DNA of 64,000 bases from Paenibacillus sp. JNUCC-31 (GTDB lineage: Bacteria; Bacillota; Bacilli; Paenibacillales; Paenibacillaceae): positions 2,170,001 to 2,234,000 of the forward strand of contig NZ_CP062165.1 in NCBI RefSeq assembly GCF_014844075.1, read 5' to 3'. The notes below the pieces were generated by a model, which was given only the letters and a program-made list of their open reading frames with translations, had not been told where the DNA came from and searched no databases. Numbering within the stretch: the stretch's first letter is position 1; the number at the start of each line of letters is the position of its first letter. This document shows, one piece after another, positions 8,187-15,728 of this stretch. The position numbers and the translations under genes were made by a program.

Positions 8187-9338
8187 CTACAACTTTCTCC
8201 CCAGCGTAATATCCAAGTCCTCGAAGTTCTCCACCGCCGTCTTTTTTTCATAAAAATGCACCGCGTGTTGCATCATCCCATCTCGTGTATAAAAAGCATC
8301 TTCCGCCTCCAGCGGAAAAGTAACCTTCTCCCCCGTACTGGCTGATTTATAGATGCCTACAATGAGTTCGAGTGTATTCCGTCCACTCTTCCCATCCACC
8401 AGAAGGGGCGCTCCTGTCTCAATGGCATGTAGCATATTTCCCACTTGCCCCGTATGACCCACATGAGTCACATCAGGCAATTCATCAGCGAGTTTCTGAA
8501 TCTGTTGTTCCAGTTCTGGATTCGGTTCCGGAAATCCATTAGTTCGTGCCGTAGAAGCAACAACCTTCCAAGGCGCAGATACCCTGGCCTCTTTACCCTG
8601 AAAAATCAACTGCTGTTCCTCTCCGTGGTGTACCACTGAGCTGGTGATCATACCAAGTGCTCCTTCTTGGAAACGAAGCATCGCCATAGAAATATCCTCT
8701 ACTTCGGCATTATCATGCGCCGTATTTGCCATCATGGCCTGCAATTCCACAGGAGGGCCCATCATCCAAAGCATCGCATCAATATGATGCACCGCATGAT
8801 TAAGCGTGCAGCCGCCGCCTTCTTTTTCCCATGTGCCACGCCACCACAAATCATAATAATTATGGCCCCGCCACCAGAACGAATCGACCTGTACGTGGAC
8901 AATGGGACCCATAAGTTTGCTATCCAGCACATCTTTCAGTTTCATCATCGGTGTCGTAAAACGATTCTGTGCCACAACCGACAACAGTTTTCCGCTTTCT
9001 TGTGCCGCTTCCAGCATCATATCTGCCTCTTGTAAAGAAGAGGCCATCGGTTTTTCGACCAACACATGCTTACCAGCACGGAGAAAATCACATGTTATTG
9101 GTGCATGGGTATATGGAGGGGTACAGACCGAGACCAAATCAATGTTTTGATCCAGTAATTCATGGTAATCGGTAATAGCTTGTGCTCCCTCCAAACCATA
9201 TTCGTTAATTCGCTTCTGTGCTTTTTCCGCGTACATATCCACCACAGCTACGATCTGGCATCGTTCAGGAAATGCCAAATATGCTGTAATATGCGCCGTA
9301 CTAATCGCACCTGATCCAATAATGGCCACTTTCAACAT
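8187..9338 (-). CDS. Gfo/Idh/MocA family oxidoreductase
   Basis: A 383-residue NAD(P)-dependent sugar or inositol dehydrogenase-like protein. The Rossmann fold begins MLKVAIIGSGAIS, with VVDMYAEKA at the end of beta-2 and the family signature GKHVLVEKPMA, whose Lys-Pro is active-site related. The C-terminal half is the usual alpha/beta dimerisation domain. The substrate cannot be deduced. The start is ATG 9338, 9 bases after GGGAGG; the longer frame to 9374 lacks a ribosome binding site. The divergent AraC-type gene about 110 bases away probably regulates it, a common arrangement in Paenibacillus carbohydrate genes. Confidence 0.9.
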   Translation of the reverse strand: MLKVAIIGSGAISTAHITAYLAFPERCQIVAVVDMYAEKAQKRINEYGLEGAQAITDYHELLDQNIDLVSVCTPPYTHAPITCDFLRAGKHVLVEKPMASSLQEADMMLEAAQESGKLLSVVAQNRFTTPMMKLKDVLDSKLMGPIVHVQVDSFWWRGHNYYDLWWRGTWEKEGGGCTLNHAVHHIDAMLWMMGPPVELQAMMANTAHDNAEVEDISMAMLRFQEGALGMITSSVVHHGEEQQLIFQGKEARVSAPWKVVASTARTNGFPEPNPELEQQIQKLADELPDVTHVGHTGQVGNMLHAIETGAPLLVDGKSGRNTLELIVGIYKSASTGEKVTFPLEAEDAFYTRDGMMQHAVHFYEKKTAVENFEDLDITLGRKL

Positions 9339-9378
9339 GGATGCATACCTCCCTTTTCCCTTCACAATACACAATAAT

Positions 9379-9388
9379 AAAGCGCTTT
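9379..9388. promoter_or_regulatory. AAAGCGCTTT palindrome between oxidoreductase and AraC genes
   Basis: A perfect 10-bp palindrome equal to the core of optimal catabolite-responsive elements, but the flanking bases (AT and TA rather than TG and CA) do not fit. It may be a CcpA/LacI-type operator serving the divergent pair. Confidence 0.4.
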
Positions 9389-9449
9389 TATGCGTTCATC
9401 TTGTGATAAAATGAAACTATATTGCGCACTTGAAGAGGAGGCATTCCTA

Positions 9450-10319
9450 ATGCCCATCATCACCGAAGATCAATTTAATTTGGCATACCGTCGTACCTCA
9501 ACGACCGCGTTTCGAGAAGTTTTCCACGCCCATTCACAGATAGAAATCACATATATTCATGATGGACATGGACAGTTGATAACAGAGGGACAGGCATTCC
9601 ACCTCGAACCGGGGACACTAATGATTTTCCGTCCATTTCAACTTCATCAAGTCCAGATTCAAGTCACGAAAGAACATCCCTTTATCCGCAGTGTACTAAT
9701 GTATGAGCAGCACCTGCTGAATCCGCACTCTCGGCAATTTGCCGTTTCGAATCGTTTTATGTTAGATCTTCTGGGGCAAGCATCTCCGCTTCAACCGATC
9801 CGTCTTCCCGCTGCGTCCCCGTTGGTTCGCATAATCGAGCAATATGCCAGTATTCTGCCTACGTTACTTCCACATGAAGCGGAAGAAGATACGCGACTCT
9901 TTTTACTTGCACTGCTCGCACAGCTTCGCTACCTTTGGAAGGATAGGCACTATTCCAGTTCTAACACGCTCCCAACGAGTTCTCCCGTTCTGCACCCTCA
10001 TGCCGAAACAGTCATGCAATGGATTGAAGAGCACTACAACGAGGCTTTTCGTCTGGAAGATATCGCAGATACACTGCATCTCTCGCCTTATCATCTGTCC
10101 CATATATTTAAAAAAGCTACCGCCACCACCATCATTGCTTATGCCCAAGCTACCCGTATTCGTCATGCTTGCGTGTTACTTACGAGTACCACACATTCTG
10201 TCCCGGAAATAGGCCACCGTGTAGGCATGCCCAGCCCGTCTTACTTTTGCAAAGTTTTTCGCAATGCAACAGGCACCACGCCGCATCAGTATCGCCTGAA
10301 TGTGCAGGGTAAGGGATAA
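9450..10319 (+). CDS. AraC family transcriptional regulator (cupin plus HTH)
   Basis: 289 residues from ATG 9450, which has GAGGAGG 8 bases upstream. The N-terminal half is an AraC-type cupin ligand domain (FHAHSQIEITYIHDGHGQL, LEPGTLMIFRP). The C-terminal 100 residues form the double helix-turn-helix (EEHYNEAFRLEDIADTLHLS, then VPEIGHRVGMPSPSYFCKVF and GTTPHQYR). It is divergently placed to the Gfo/Idh/MocA oxidoreductase, the likely target. The inducer is unknown but is probably a sugar or sugar derivative. A 20-residue upstream extension of the frame has no start signal. Confidence 0.9.
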   Translation: MPIITEDQFNLAYRRTSTTAFREVFHAHSQIEITYIHDGHGQLITEGQAFHLEPGTLMIFRPFQLHQVQIQVTKEHPFIRSVLMYEQHLLNPHSRQFAVSNRFMLDLLGQASPLQPIRLPAASPLVRIIEQYASILPTLLPHEAEEDTRLFLLALLAQLRYLWKDRHYSSSNTLPTSSPVLHPHAETVMQWIEEHYNEAFRLEDIADTLHLSPYHLSHIFKKATATTIIAYAQATRIRHACVLLTSTTHSVPEIGHRVGMPSPSYFCKVFRNATGTTPHQYRLNVQGKG

Positions 10320-10341
10320 GAAAATCATTGGACGAAAAGAA

Positions 10342-10374
10342 GCGAAAGGAATGACTCAATTGACATCCTTTCGC
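10342..10374 (+). terminator. Hairpin after the AraC gene
   Basis: GCGAAAGGA pairs exactly with TCCTTTCGC, 22 bases after the stop codon. The tail is C/T-rich and not a clean T-run, so termination is likely but not certain. Confidence 0.45.
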
Positions 10375-10470
10375 TCCTCCGCTTCCTGAACATTACCTAA
10401 TTTATTCTCCCGGCTTACGCACCGGCTCCATATCGTTCGATTTATTTATTTCAACTTTCCATGACCATGC

Positions 10471-10514
10471 AAAAAAGCCTATTCCTCACTCACCGTTCGA
10501 GTTGGAATAAGCCT
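10471..10514 (-). terminator. Intrinsic terminator of the RNA methyltransferase gene
   Basis: On the minus strand AGGCTTATTCC pairs with GGAATAGGCT, followed by TTTTTT. Confidence 0.85.
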
Positions 10515-10577
10515 GTATTTCTTACTTCAATTGAAATGAAGTACATTATTCATGTGCTAAAGTAAATTATCTATGGG

Positions 10578-11366
10578 TTACACCATCCGCTGTCTCATCG
10601 CTTCAAATAACAAAATTGTTGCCGCCATCGCGGCATTAAGCGACTCCGCCTGTCCCTGCATCGGAATCGTAATCGCATCGTCCACCAGTCGTGCAGTAGA
10701 TTCTGATATGCCCTTGCCCTCATTACCAATCACAAGCCATACCGATTGTGTAAAATCATAACTGTAACACGAATACTCCGCCTGCAAAGACGTACTCACC
10801 AACTTTACGCCCGCAGCCTTCGCTTCAGGCAGCAACGACTCCAACGGACCTTCTACAATTGGCAAATGAAACAATGACCCCATCGTCGAACGGATCGTTT
10901 TCGGATTATAGACATCGGCACAACCAGCACCGAGCACAACACCTGCCGCTCCCGCTGCATCCGCACTGCGAATGATCGTTCCCACATTACCGGGGTCCTG
11001 AACGTTGTCCAATACCACCACCAGCCCCAAGGTAGAAGACAACAGGCTTTGAAGCGGCTCACGACCTTTATGTACAACGGCAAAAACAGGTTGAGGGGTC
11101 ATTGTATCCGTACACTTGGCGATAACCGCAGGAGATACGCTGATCCATTCCACACGCTGAAGTGGAGCCTCCAGTCCAGCCAGTTCCTTGGGTACACCCT
11201 GCTCCCCATCGTATACGATACATTCCAGATCTGCCCCGGCACGCAGCGCTTCCTGTACGAGATGAATGCCTTCAATAATATATTTATGTTGGCGGGTACG
11301 ATGCTTTTTCTCCAGCAGCTGTGCCCATTCCTTCACACGTGTATTTTGCAGTGATACAATATCCAT
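10578..11366 (-). CDS. TrmH/SpoU family RNA 2'-O-methyltransferase
   Basis: A 262-residue SPOUT methyltransferase. The N-terminal part is the substrate-binding SpoU_sub domain (RQHKYIIEGIHLVQEAL). The C-terminal knotted domain shows motif 1 NVQDPGNVGTIIRSADAAG, motif 2 VIGNEGKGIS and motif 3 IPMQGQAESLNAAMA. It probably methylates a ribose in 23S rRNA or a tRNA using SAM; the exact site is not readable from sequence. The start is ATG 11366, after AAGGATGGAAAG. It lies near sspI, as B. subtilis ysgA does, so it is most likely the YsgA orthologue. Confidence 0.92.
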   Translation of the reverse strand: MDIVSLQNTRVKEWAQLLEKKHRTRQHKYIIEGIHLVQEALRAGADLECIVYDGEQGVPKELAGLEAPLQRVEWISVSPAVIAKCTDTMTPQPVFAVVHKGREPLQSLLSSTLGLVVVLDNVQDPGNVGTIIRSADAAGAAGVVLGAGCADVYNPKTIRSTMGSLFHLPIVEGPLESLLPEAKAAGVKLVSTSLQAEYSCYSYDFTQSVWLVIGNEGKGISESTARLVDDAITIPMQGQAESLNAAMAATILLFEAMRQRMV

Positions 11367-11458
11367 CTTTCCATCCTTCCCGTCTGCGGGATTTTTTATC
11401 AACATGTTATGAGATGCGTTGAAAATCATCGACAAAGGTTCACTTTATCAATGTAACA

Positions 11459-12121
11459 TCACTTTGGATATGCCAGCTCCATTTTTGTTAAATGGTCCTT
11501 ATGACCAACGATGATCAGCACATCCCCATCCTCGATCCGATCCTCCGCATACGGAGAGATATTCATCGAATTCCCACTGCGGATCGCCATCACATTACAA
11601 CCGAAACGTGCACGAATATTTAGCTCCAACAGGTTTTTACCGATCATTTGCTCGGACGCTCTCATCTCCAAAATGCTGTAATCCTCAGATAACTCAATAT
11701 AATCGAGAATGTTTGGCGATGTCAGATGATGGGCTACACGCAGCCCCATATCCCGCTCGGGATAAATAACCTTGTCAGCGCCGATCTTCTGCAATACTTT
11801 ACCATGAAGTTCATTTTGTGCTTTTACAATCAGAACAGGCACACCCATATCCTTCAGAATAAGGGTTGTGAGAATACTCGACTGAATATCTTCACCAATC
11901 GCCACAACGACGACATCAAAATTCCGTATGCCCAGCGCTCGCAGCGCTTCTTCATCCGTCGAATCTGCCGATACGGCATGAGTCACCACATTGGACATTT
12001 CCTGGGTCCGCTGCTCGTCCGCATCAATTGCCAGTACGTCGAATCCCATGCCGCTCAGCGCATTGGCTACACTTGATCCGAACCGTCCCATGCCAATCAC
12101 GGCATATTGTTTCTTTGCCAT
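11459..12121 (-). CDS. ktrC: Potassium uptake regulatory subunit KtrA/KtrC (RCK domain)
   Basis: A 220-residue peripheral membrane protein that gates a KtrB/KtrD potassium channel. The RCK_N domain has GMGRFGSSVA and the acidic end of beta-2 (AIDADEQ), which binds NAD(H) or ADP/ATP. The C-terminal RCK_C/TrkA_C domain (about residues 135-220) is the domain that binds c-di-AMP in homologues. No KtrB/KtrD gene is adjacent, which matches a solitary ktrC as in B. subtilis more than the ktrAB operon. The start is ATG 12121, 10 bases after GGGAGG. Confidence 0.9.
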   Translation of the reverse strand: MAKKQYAVIGMGRFGSSVANALSGMGFDVLAIDADEQRTQEMSNVVTHAVSADSTDEEALRALGIRNFDVVVVAIGEDIQSSILTTLILKDMGVPVLIVKAQNELHGKVLQKIGADKVIYPERDMGLRVAHHLTSPNILDYIELSEDYSILEMRASEQMIGKNLLELNIRARFGCNVMAIRSGNSMNISPYAEDRIEDGDVLIIVGHKDHLTKMELAYPK

Positions 12122-12215
12122 TAGGGTCTAACCTCCCGCTGCACTTCTGCATTACGCATCTATTGGTAGTCCATTTTTCAATTAAAGGGTGAATGTTTAC
12201 TTAAATATCCTTCGT

Positions 12216-12244
12216 AGTATACCACAAAGACCAATAAACTTGAA
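12216..12244 (-). promoter_or_regulatory. Probable ktrC promoter
   Basis: On the minus strand TATACT (12221-12216) is preceded by a 17-base spacer and a weak TTCAAG -35 element. It lies about 95 bases upstream of the ktrC start. Confidence 0.4.
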
Positions 12245-12305
12245 TGCGCTCACGCATCCCAGGGAACAGTATTAGAGCAGCCGAATATACGAGGAGGGAC
12301 TTGCG

Positions 12306-12539
12306 ATGCCCATTACATTAAGCTTGCGTGAAGCGATTGTTCATAAGGTTCATGACAAAAGTGATGATCAGCTCCGGGAGATGATTGAAGGTTCTGTAGA
12401 TGGACCCGAAGCAGCATTACCTGGACTGGGTGCCATTTTCGAAATGATCTGGAAGAACACGGAACCTGCCAAGCAGGAAGAATTAATTCAAATCGCGCAG
12501 GAGCATCTGCACACCATTCCCGTTCAACCCATCAGATAA
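12306..12539 (+). CDS. sspI: Small acid-soluble spore protein SspI
   Basis: A 77-residue spore protein of the SspI family, made in the forespore and found in the spore core; its exact function is unknown. The family core is readable: LSLREAIVHKV, then LPGLGAIFEMIWKN followed by a Gln/Glu-rich helix. The start is ATG 12306, with GAGGAGG 8 bases upstream. It is divergent from ktrC and close to the YsgA-like methylase gene, the arrangement known from B. subtilis. A forespore (sigma-G) promoter is expected, but I could not identify one with acceptable spacing. Confidence 0.93.
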   Translation: MPITLSLREAIVHKVHDKSDDQLREMIEGSVDGPEAALPGLGAIFEMIWKNTEPAKQEELIQIAQEHLHTIPVQPIR

Positions 12540-12671
12540 GAAGCCTTGAGGGAAAGGTACCATCATTACGTTGTTCTGTCTGCAAAAAAAGACTTTGCCT
12601 CTTTGGTCTGGATTATGCCCTGCTCAAGAGCAAGGCTGTTAAATCCCCCATAGACTAAGGAGGTTCCCCCC

Positions 12672-12727
12672 AACCAAACAAGGTACAGCCACTGAATAAA
12701 ACTCAGGAGGCTGTACCTTGTTTGGTT
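12672..12727. repeat. Perfect 19-bp inverted repeat
   Basis: AACCAAACAAGGTACAGCC (12672-12690) is exactly complementary to 12709-12727, with an 18-base loop. No T-run follows. It may act as a transcript-stabilising or weak bidirectional terminator hairpin, or be a small repeated element. Confidence 0.85.
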
Positions 12728-12899
12728 ATACATCTAGCTTCCCCATAGGGGATCTAAAATACCAGAAACTGACTCCAATCAAGCGGTTCTGCTTCCGTCA
12801 ACTTTTTAATATCTTTTTACTGTTCAAAGAATTCTAATATTCCACCTTTTCCCCTATGCGTGAAAGATTGCTGAGATATAAAAGTTGGCTGGAAACGAC

Positions 12900-12937
12900 A
12901 AAAATGACCCAAACCCCTCTGATCAGGGATTTAGGTC
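12900..12937 (-). terminator. Intrinsic terminator of prfC
   Basis: On the minus strand GACCTAAATCCCT pairs with AGGGGTTTGGGTC around a CTGATC-type loop, followed by ATTTTTG. Confidence 0.8.
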
Positions 12938-12977
12938 TTTTGCTTATGCCACCTTTACTATGTTAGGAAAATTCGGC

Positions 12978-14561
12978 TTATGGAGCTGTCTCAAGGAATT
13001 TCGCGGTCGGGTTCTTGTCCATTGCGGTTCTCATCGCGTATTCATTTTCGAACAGAACTACATAGTTCCCTTTTTTATCTTTCACCAGAGCGGAGTTGAT
13101 CCGGAATTTGCTTGGGTCCAGATTCTCATCCACGATCCAGCGAGCGAATTGATAAGGCATGCGCTGTAGCTGAACGTCTACCCCATACTCGCCTTTCATC
13201 CGGTATTCAAATACCTCGAATTGGAGCTGACCTACTACGCCGAGCAATGTCTCGTCGAAGCTCACGGTGTTGAACACCTGAATCGTACCTTCCTCGGTTA
13301 ACTGGTCAATCCCTTTTTGGTACTGTTTATGTTTCAATGCATTTTTGACCGTAACTTTGGCAAAAATCTCTGGTGAGAATGTCGGCAGTTCGTCAAAAAT
13401 AACCTCGCTGCCTTGGCTCAGTGAATCACCAATCCGGAAGATACCCGGATCGAACAGACCAATAATATCGCCTGCATATGCCTCTTCCACAATATCCCGA
13501 TCCTGTGCCAGGAATTGCTGAGGCTGCGATAGTTTGATCTCTTTGCCCACACGATTATGCTTCACGCTCATACCACGTTGGAACTTGCCGGATACAATCC
13601 GCAGGAATGCGATACGATCCCGGTGTGCCGGGTTCATATTGGCCTGAATTTTGAAGACATAACCGCTGAATTTCTCATTCGTTGGCTCAATCTCACCCGC
13701 TGTACTGCGACGCGGTTCCGGCTTCGGTGCGAGTTGCAGGAAGTTCTCAAGGAACGTCTGCACGCCGAAATTATTGATGGCACTGCCGAAGAATACAGGG
13801 GTCAGTTCACCGCGCTGTACCTTCTCCATGTCGAACTGGTCTCCTGCAACATCCAGTAGCTCCAGGTCCTGACACAGCTGATCATGCAGATAATCTCCTG
13901 CCATCTCACGAATGATTGGATCTTCGTAACCTTCCACCTTTTGAACTTTAATCGTCGAGTGGTCGTCCCCTTGGAACAATTCCACCTGATTTTTCATCCG
14001 ATCGTACACGCCACACAGTTCACGCCCTGTACCAATCGGCCAGTTCATCGGTACCGAGCGAATCCCCAGTACGTTTTCGAGTTCTTCCATCAGATCAAAC
14101 GGACTTTGTCCTTCACGGTCCAGCTTGTTGATAAATGTAAAGATCGGAATACCGCGCTTTGCACAAACTTGGAACAGTTTAATCGTTTGTGCCTCGACAC
14201 CTTTTGCCACGTCAATCAACATTACCGCGCTATCGGCAGCCGTCAGTGTACGATACGTATCTTCACTGAAGTCTTGGTGACCCGGTGTATCCAAAATATT
14301 GATGCGGTGCCCCAGGTAATCAAACTGCATAACGGAAGAAGTTACCGAGATCCCCCGCTGCTTCTCAATCTCCATCCAGTCACTTGTTGCGTGTTTGCTT
14401 GCTTTCCGAGCTTTTACTGTACCGGCGAGACGAATTGCGCCCCCGAACAGCAACAGTTTCTCGGTCAATGTCGTTTTACCCGCATCCGGGTGAGAGATAA
14501 TGGCAAACGTCCGGCGTTTGTCCACTTCCTGTTGAAGAATGTTATCTGCAGCTTTGCTCAT
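12978..14561 (-). CDS. prfC: Peptide chain release factor 3 (RF3)
   Basis: A translational GTPase that recycles RF1/RF2 from the ribosome. The 527-residue length from ATG 14561 matches E. coli RF3 (529). G-domain motifs are HPDAGKTT (P-loop, residues 24-31), RGISVTSS (switch I), DTPGHQDFSEDT (G3) and NKLDREG (G4, NKxD). Domains II and III follow, including GQLQFEVFEYRM. The start was chosen for its AAAGGGA box and homology; the frame extends 19 codons upstream without a signal. prfC is present in only some Firmicutes. Confidence 0.95.
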   Translation of the reverse strand: MSKAADNILQQEVDKRRTFAIISHPDAGKTTLTEKLLLFGGAIRLAGTVKARKASKHATSDWMEIEKQRGISVTSSVMQFDYLGHRINILDTPGHQDFSEDTYRTLTAADSAVMLIDVAKGVEAQTIKLFQVCAKRGIPIFTFINKLDREGQSPFDLMEELENVLGIRSVPMNWPIGTGRELCGVYDRMKNQVELFQGDDHSTIKVQKVEGYEDPIIREMAGDYLHDQLCQDLELLDVAGDQFDMEKVQRGELTPVFFGSAINNFGVQTFLENFLQLAPKPEPRRSTAGEIEPTNEKFSGYVFKIQANMNPAHRDRIAFLRIVSGKFQRGMSVKHNRVGKEIKLSQPQQFLAQDRDIVEEAYAGDIIGLFDPGIFRIGDSLSQGSEVIFDELPTFSPEIFAKVTVKNALKHKQYQKGIDQLTEEGTIQVFNTVSFDETLLGVVGQLQFEVFEYRMKGEYGVDVQLQRMPYQFARWIVDENLDPSKFRINSALVKDKKGNYVVLFENEYAMRTAMDKNPTAKFLETAP

Positions 14562-14785
14562 AGATTCTATCCCTTTCATCCGTTCATTCACGTTAATCCG
14601 GCGAGGCCGGTCTATCATTCAATCTTTATGCAATCCGGCTATGCCGGTTGATTGTACCTTCGCATTTCGCACATGAGGCCATTAAGCATCTTATGTTAAT
14701 TTTACACATTTACAACGGAGTTCATCCTCCCTAAGCATTGTGCTTCCAATCATGCCGTAGACCTGATTGAGTATCCAACTTTCCT

Positions 14786-14794
14786 ATTGTACCA
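14786..14794 (-). promoter_or_regulatory. Probable extended -10 promoter of prfC
   Basis: On the minus strand TGGTACAAT (extended -10, TGnTACAAT) lies about 225 bases upstream of the prfC start; the -35 (TTATTT-like) is weak. Confidence 0.4.
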
Positions 14795-14851
14795 TAATCT
14801 TTACCGAAAATAACCGATTACGTGCAGCAGAATCTTCTCTTTTCCGATTGC

Positions 14852-14898
14852 AAAAAAAGAGCACCCTTCCGCCATGATTTCATGGCATCCAGGTACTC
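14852..14898 (-). terminator. Intrinsic terminator of doxX
   Basis: On the minus strand GCCATGAAATCATGGC forms the inner stem, GAGTACC/GGGTGCTC extends it imperfectly, and TTTTTTT follows. Confidence 0.75.
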
Positions 14899-14921
14899 AT
14901 CATTCATTTCGCTTGCCGCGC

Positions 14922-15320
14922 TTAGAAAATTAATGCATCCAGTGCGTATTGTCCTCCACCTGTCAAAGCAAGTGCCACACCAACCACCAGAATCGCGAGG
15001 TTATACTCAAAGCCGTTTTGCGTAGACCAGTATCCGTTCGCACCATGAACCTTCACAATGGCAATAACCATGGTCAGAGCAATCAGAATGCCGCCTACCG
15101 GTGTGAGCAGACCCAGAGCCAACAGCAATCCGCCCCCGAATTCAGCCAAACCTGCCAGCAGTGCTACCAATGCCCCGGGTTTCATTCCCATCGATTCGAA
15201 CCAGCCGCCAGTTCCCTTGATTCCGTATCCCCCGAACCATCCAAACAATTTCTGAGCTCCGTGCGCCATGAATGACAAACCAATCACCAAACGAATCAAC
15301 AACAATCCTACATCCAACAT
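14922..15320 (-). CDS. DoxX family membrane protein
   Basis: A 132-residue integral membrane protein with four hydrophobic segments. The family motif GLSFMAHGAQKLFGWFGG is near the N-terminus, and GLAEFGGGLLLALGLLTP follows. DoxX-like proteins of Firmicutes are often induced by quinones, thiol stress or oxidants and may form membrane oxidoreductase complexes; the biochemical role here is unproven. The start is ATG 15320, 8 bases after GGAGG; an ATG 15 bases upstream overlaps that ribosome binding site and is less likely. The promoter upstream contains an operator-like palindrome. Confidence 0.9.
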   Translation of the reverse strand: MLDVGLLLIRLVIGLSFMAHGAQKLFGWFGGYGIKGTGGWFESMGMKPGALVALLAGLAEFGGGLLLALGLLTPVGGILIALTMVIAIVKVHGANGYWSTQNGFEYNLAILVVGVALALTGGGQYALDALIF

Positions 15321-15512
15321 TTTCTTTTCCTCCATTCAATATATACAAAATAGTATTCTTAGATTAAAGATATTATGCTAAAATTTTTTCTTCATGAATG
15401 TATTTCGTAGCCCCTTCACCTGGTTCACATTTTATCTCATGAATGATGTACGTTATCCGATTGATTCATCGGGTCCGTCTGTCTTTGCGTAATCTCTTTA
15501 TCTCTTGAGTTG

Positions 15513-15542
15513 AGTATAAGTTATATACTTACTTTTTGTCAA
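15513..15542 (-). promoter_or_regulatory. doxX promoter with operator-like palindrome
   Basis: On the minus strand TTGACA (15542-15537), an 18-base spacer and TATACT (15518-15513). Inside the spacer and -10 lies TAAGT-N5-ACTTA (15517-15531), which suits a MarR/HxlR-type dimeric repressor. Similar half-sites occur at the HxlR gene promoter at 7.5 kb. Confidence 0.65.
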
Positions 15543-15592
15543 CAACTTATTTTATTATATTTCAAGGTTTACATCCCCCCACTTCTCCAACG

Positions 15593-15642
15593 CAAAAAAA
15601 AAGACCTGAAAAGATCGCATCTCTACGTTCTTTCCAAGTCTT
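15593..15642 (-). terminator. Intrinsic terminator of the second zwf gene
   Basis: On the minus strand AGACTTGGAAAGA pairs with TCTTTTCAGGTCT, followed by a run of nine or more T residues. Confidence 0.85.
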
Positions 15643-15728
15643 ATATAGAACAGGTTATCCTGTCACCAATAAAATGACTTACTCTGATCTCATCCATTCC
15701 ATGCGTCCGGGAAGTTATGCAACCTCCG

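Larger units (their letters stand above)
12540..12977. other. 438-bp convergent gap between sspI and prfC
   Basis: No gene is visible. It contains the 19-bp perfect hairpin at 12672-12727, an outer imperfect inverted repeat (about 12651-12662 with 12745-12757) and the prfC terminator at its right end. Confidence 0.6.
14562..14921. other. 360-bp gap upstream of prfC
   Basis: It contains two similar CCGGC-NNN-GCCGG hairpins (14598-14610 and 14635-14647), the probable prfC promoter (14786-14791) and the doxX terminator. No gene is seen. Confidence 0.5.
15321..15728. other. 408-bp gap: doxX promoter and second-zwf terminator
   Basis: No gene is visible. The left half holds the doxX promoter and operator-like palindrome and the right half the terminator of the second zwf gene. 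Confidence 0.6.

Noticed and set aside
12122..12305. c-di-AMP (ydaO) riboswitch before ktrC
   Set aside because: The gap is under 190 bases and lacks the conserved ydaO motifs; only a promoter is visible.
13884..14651. 255-codon plus-strand frame opposite prfC
   Set aside because: Antisense shadow; no start signal.
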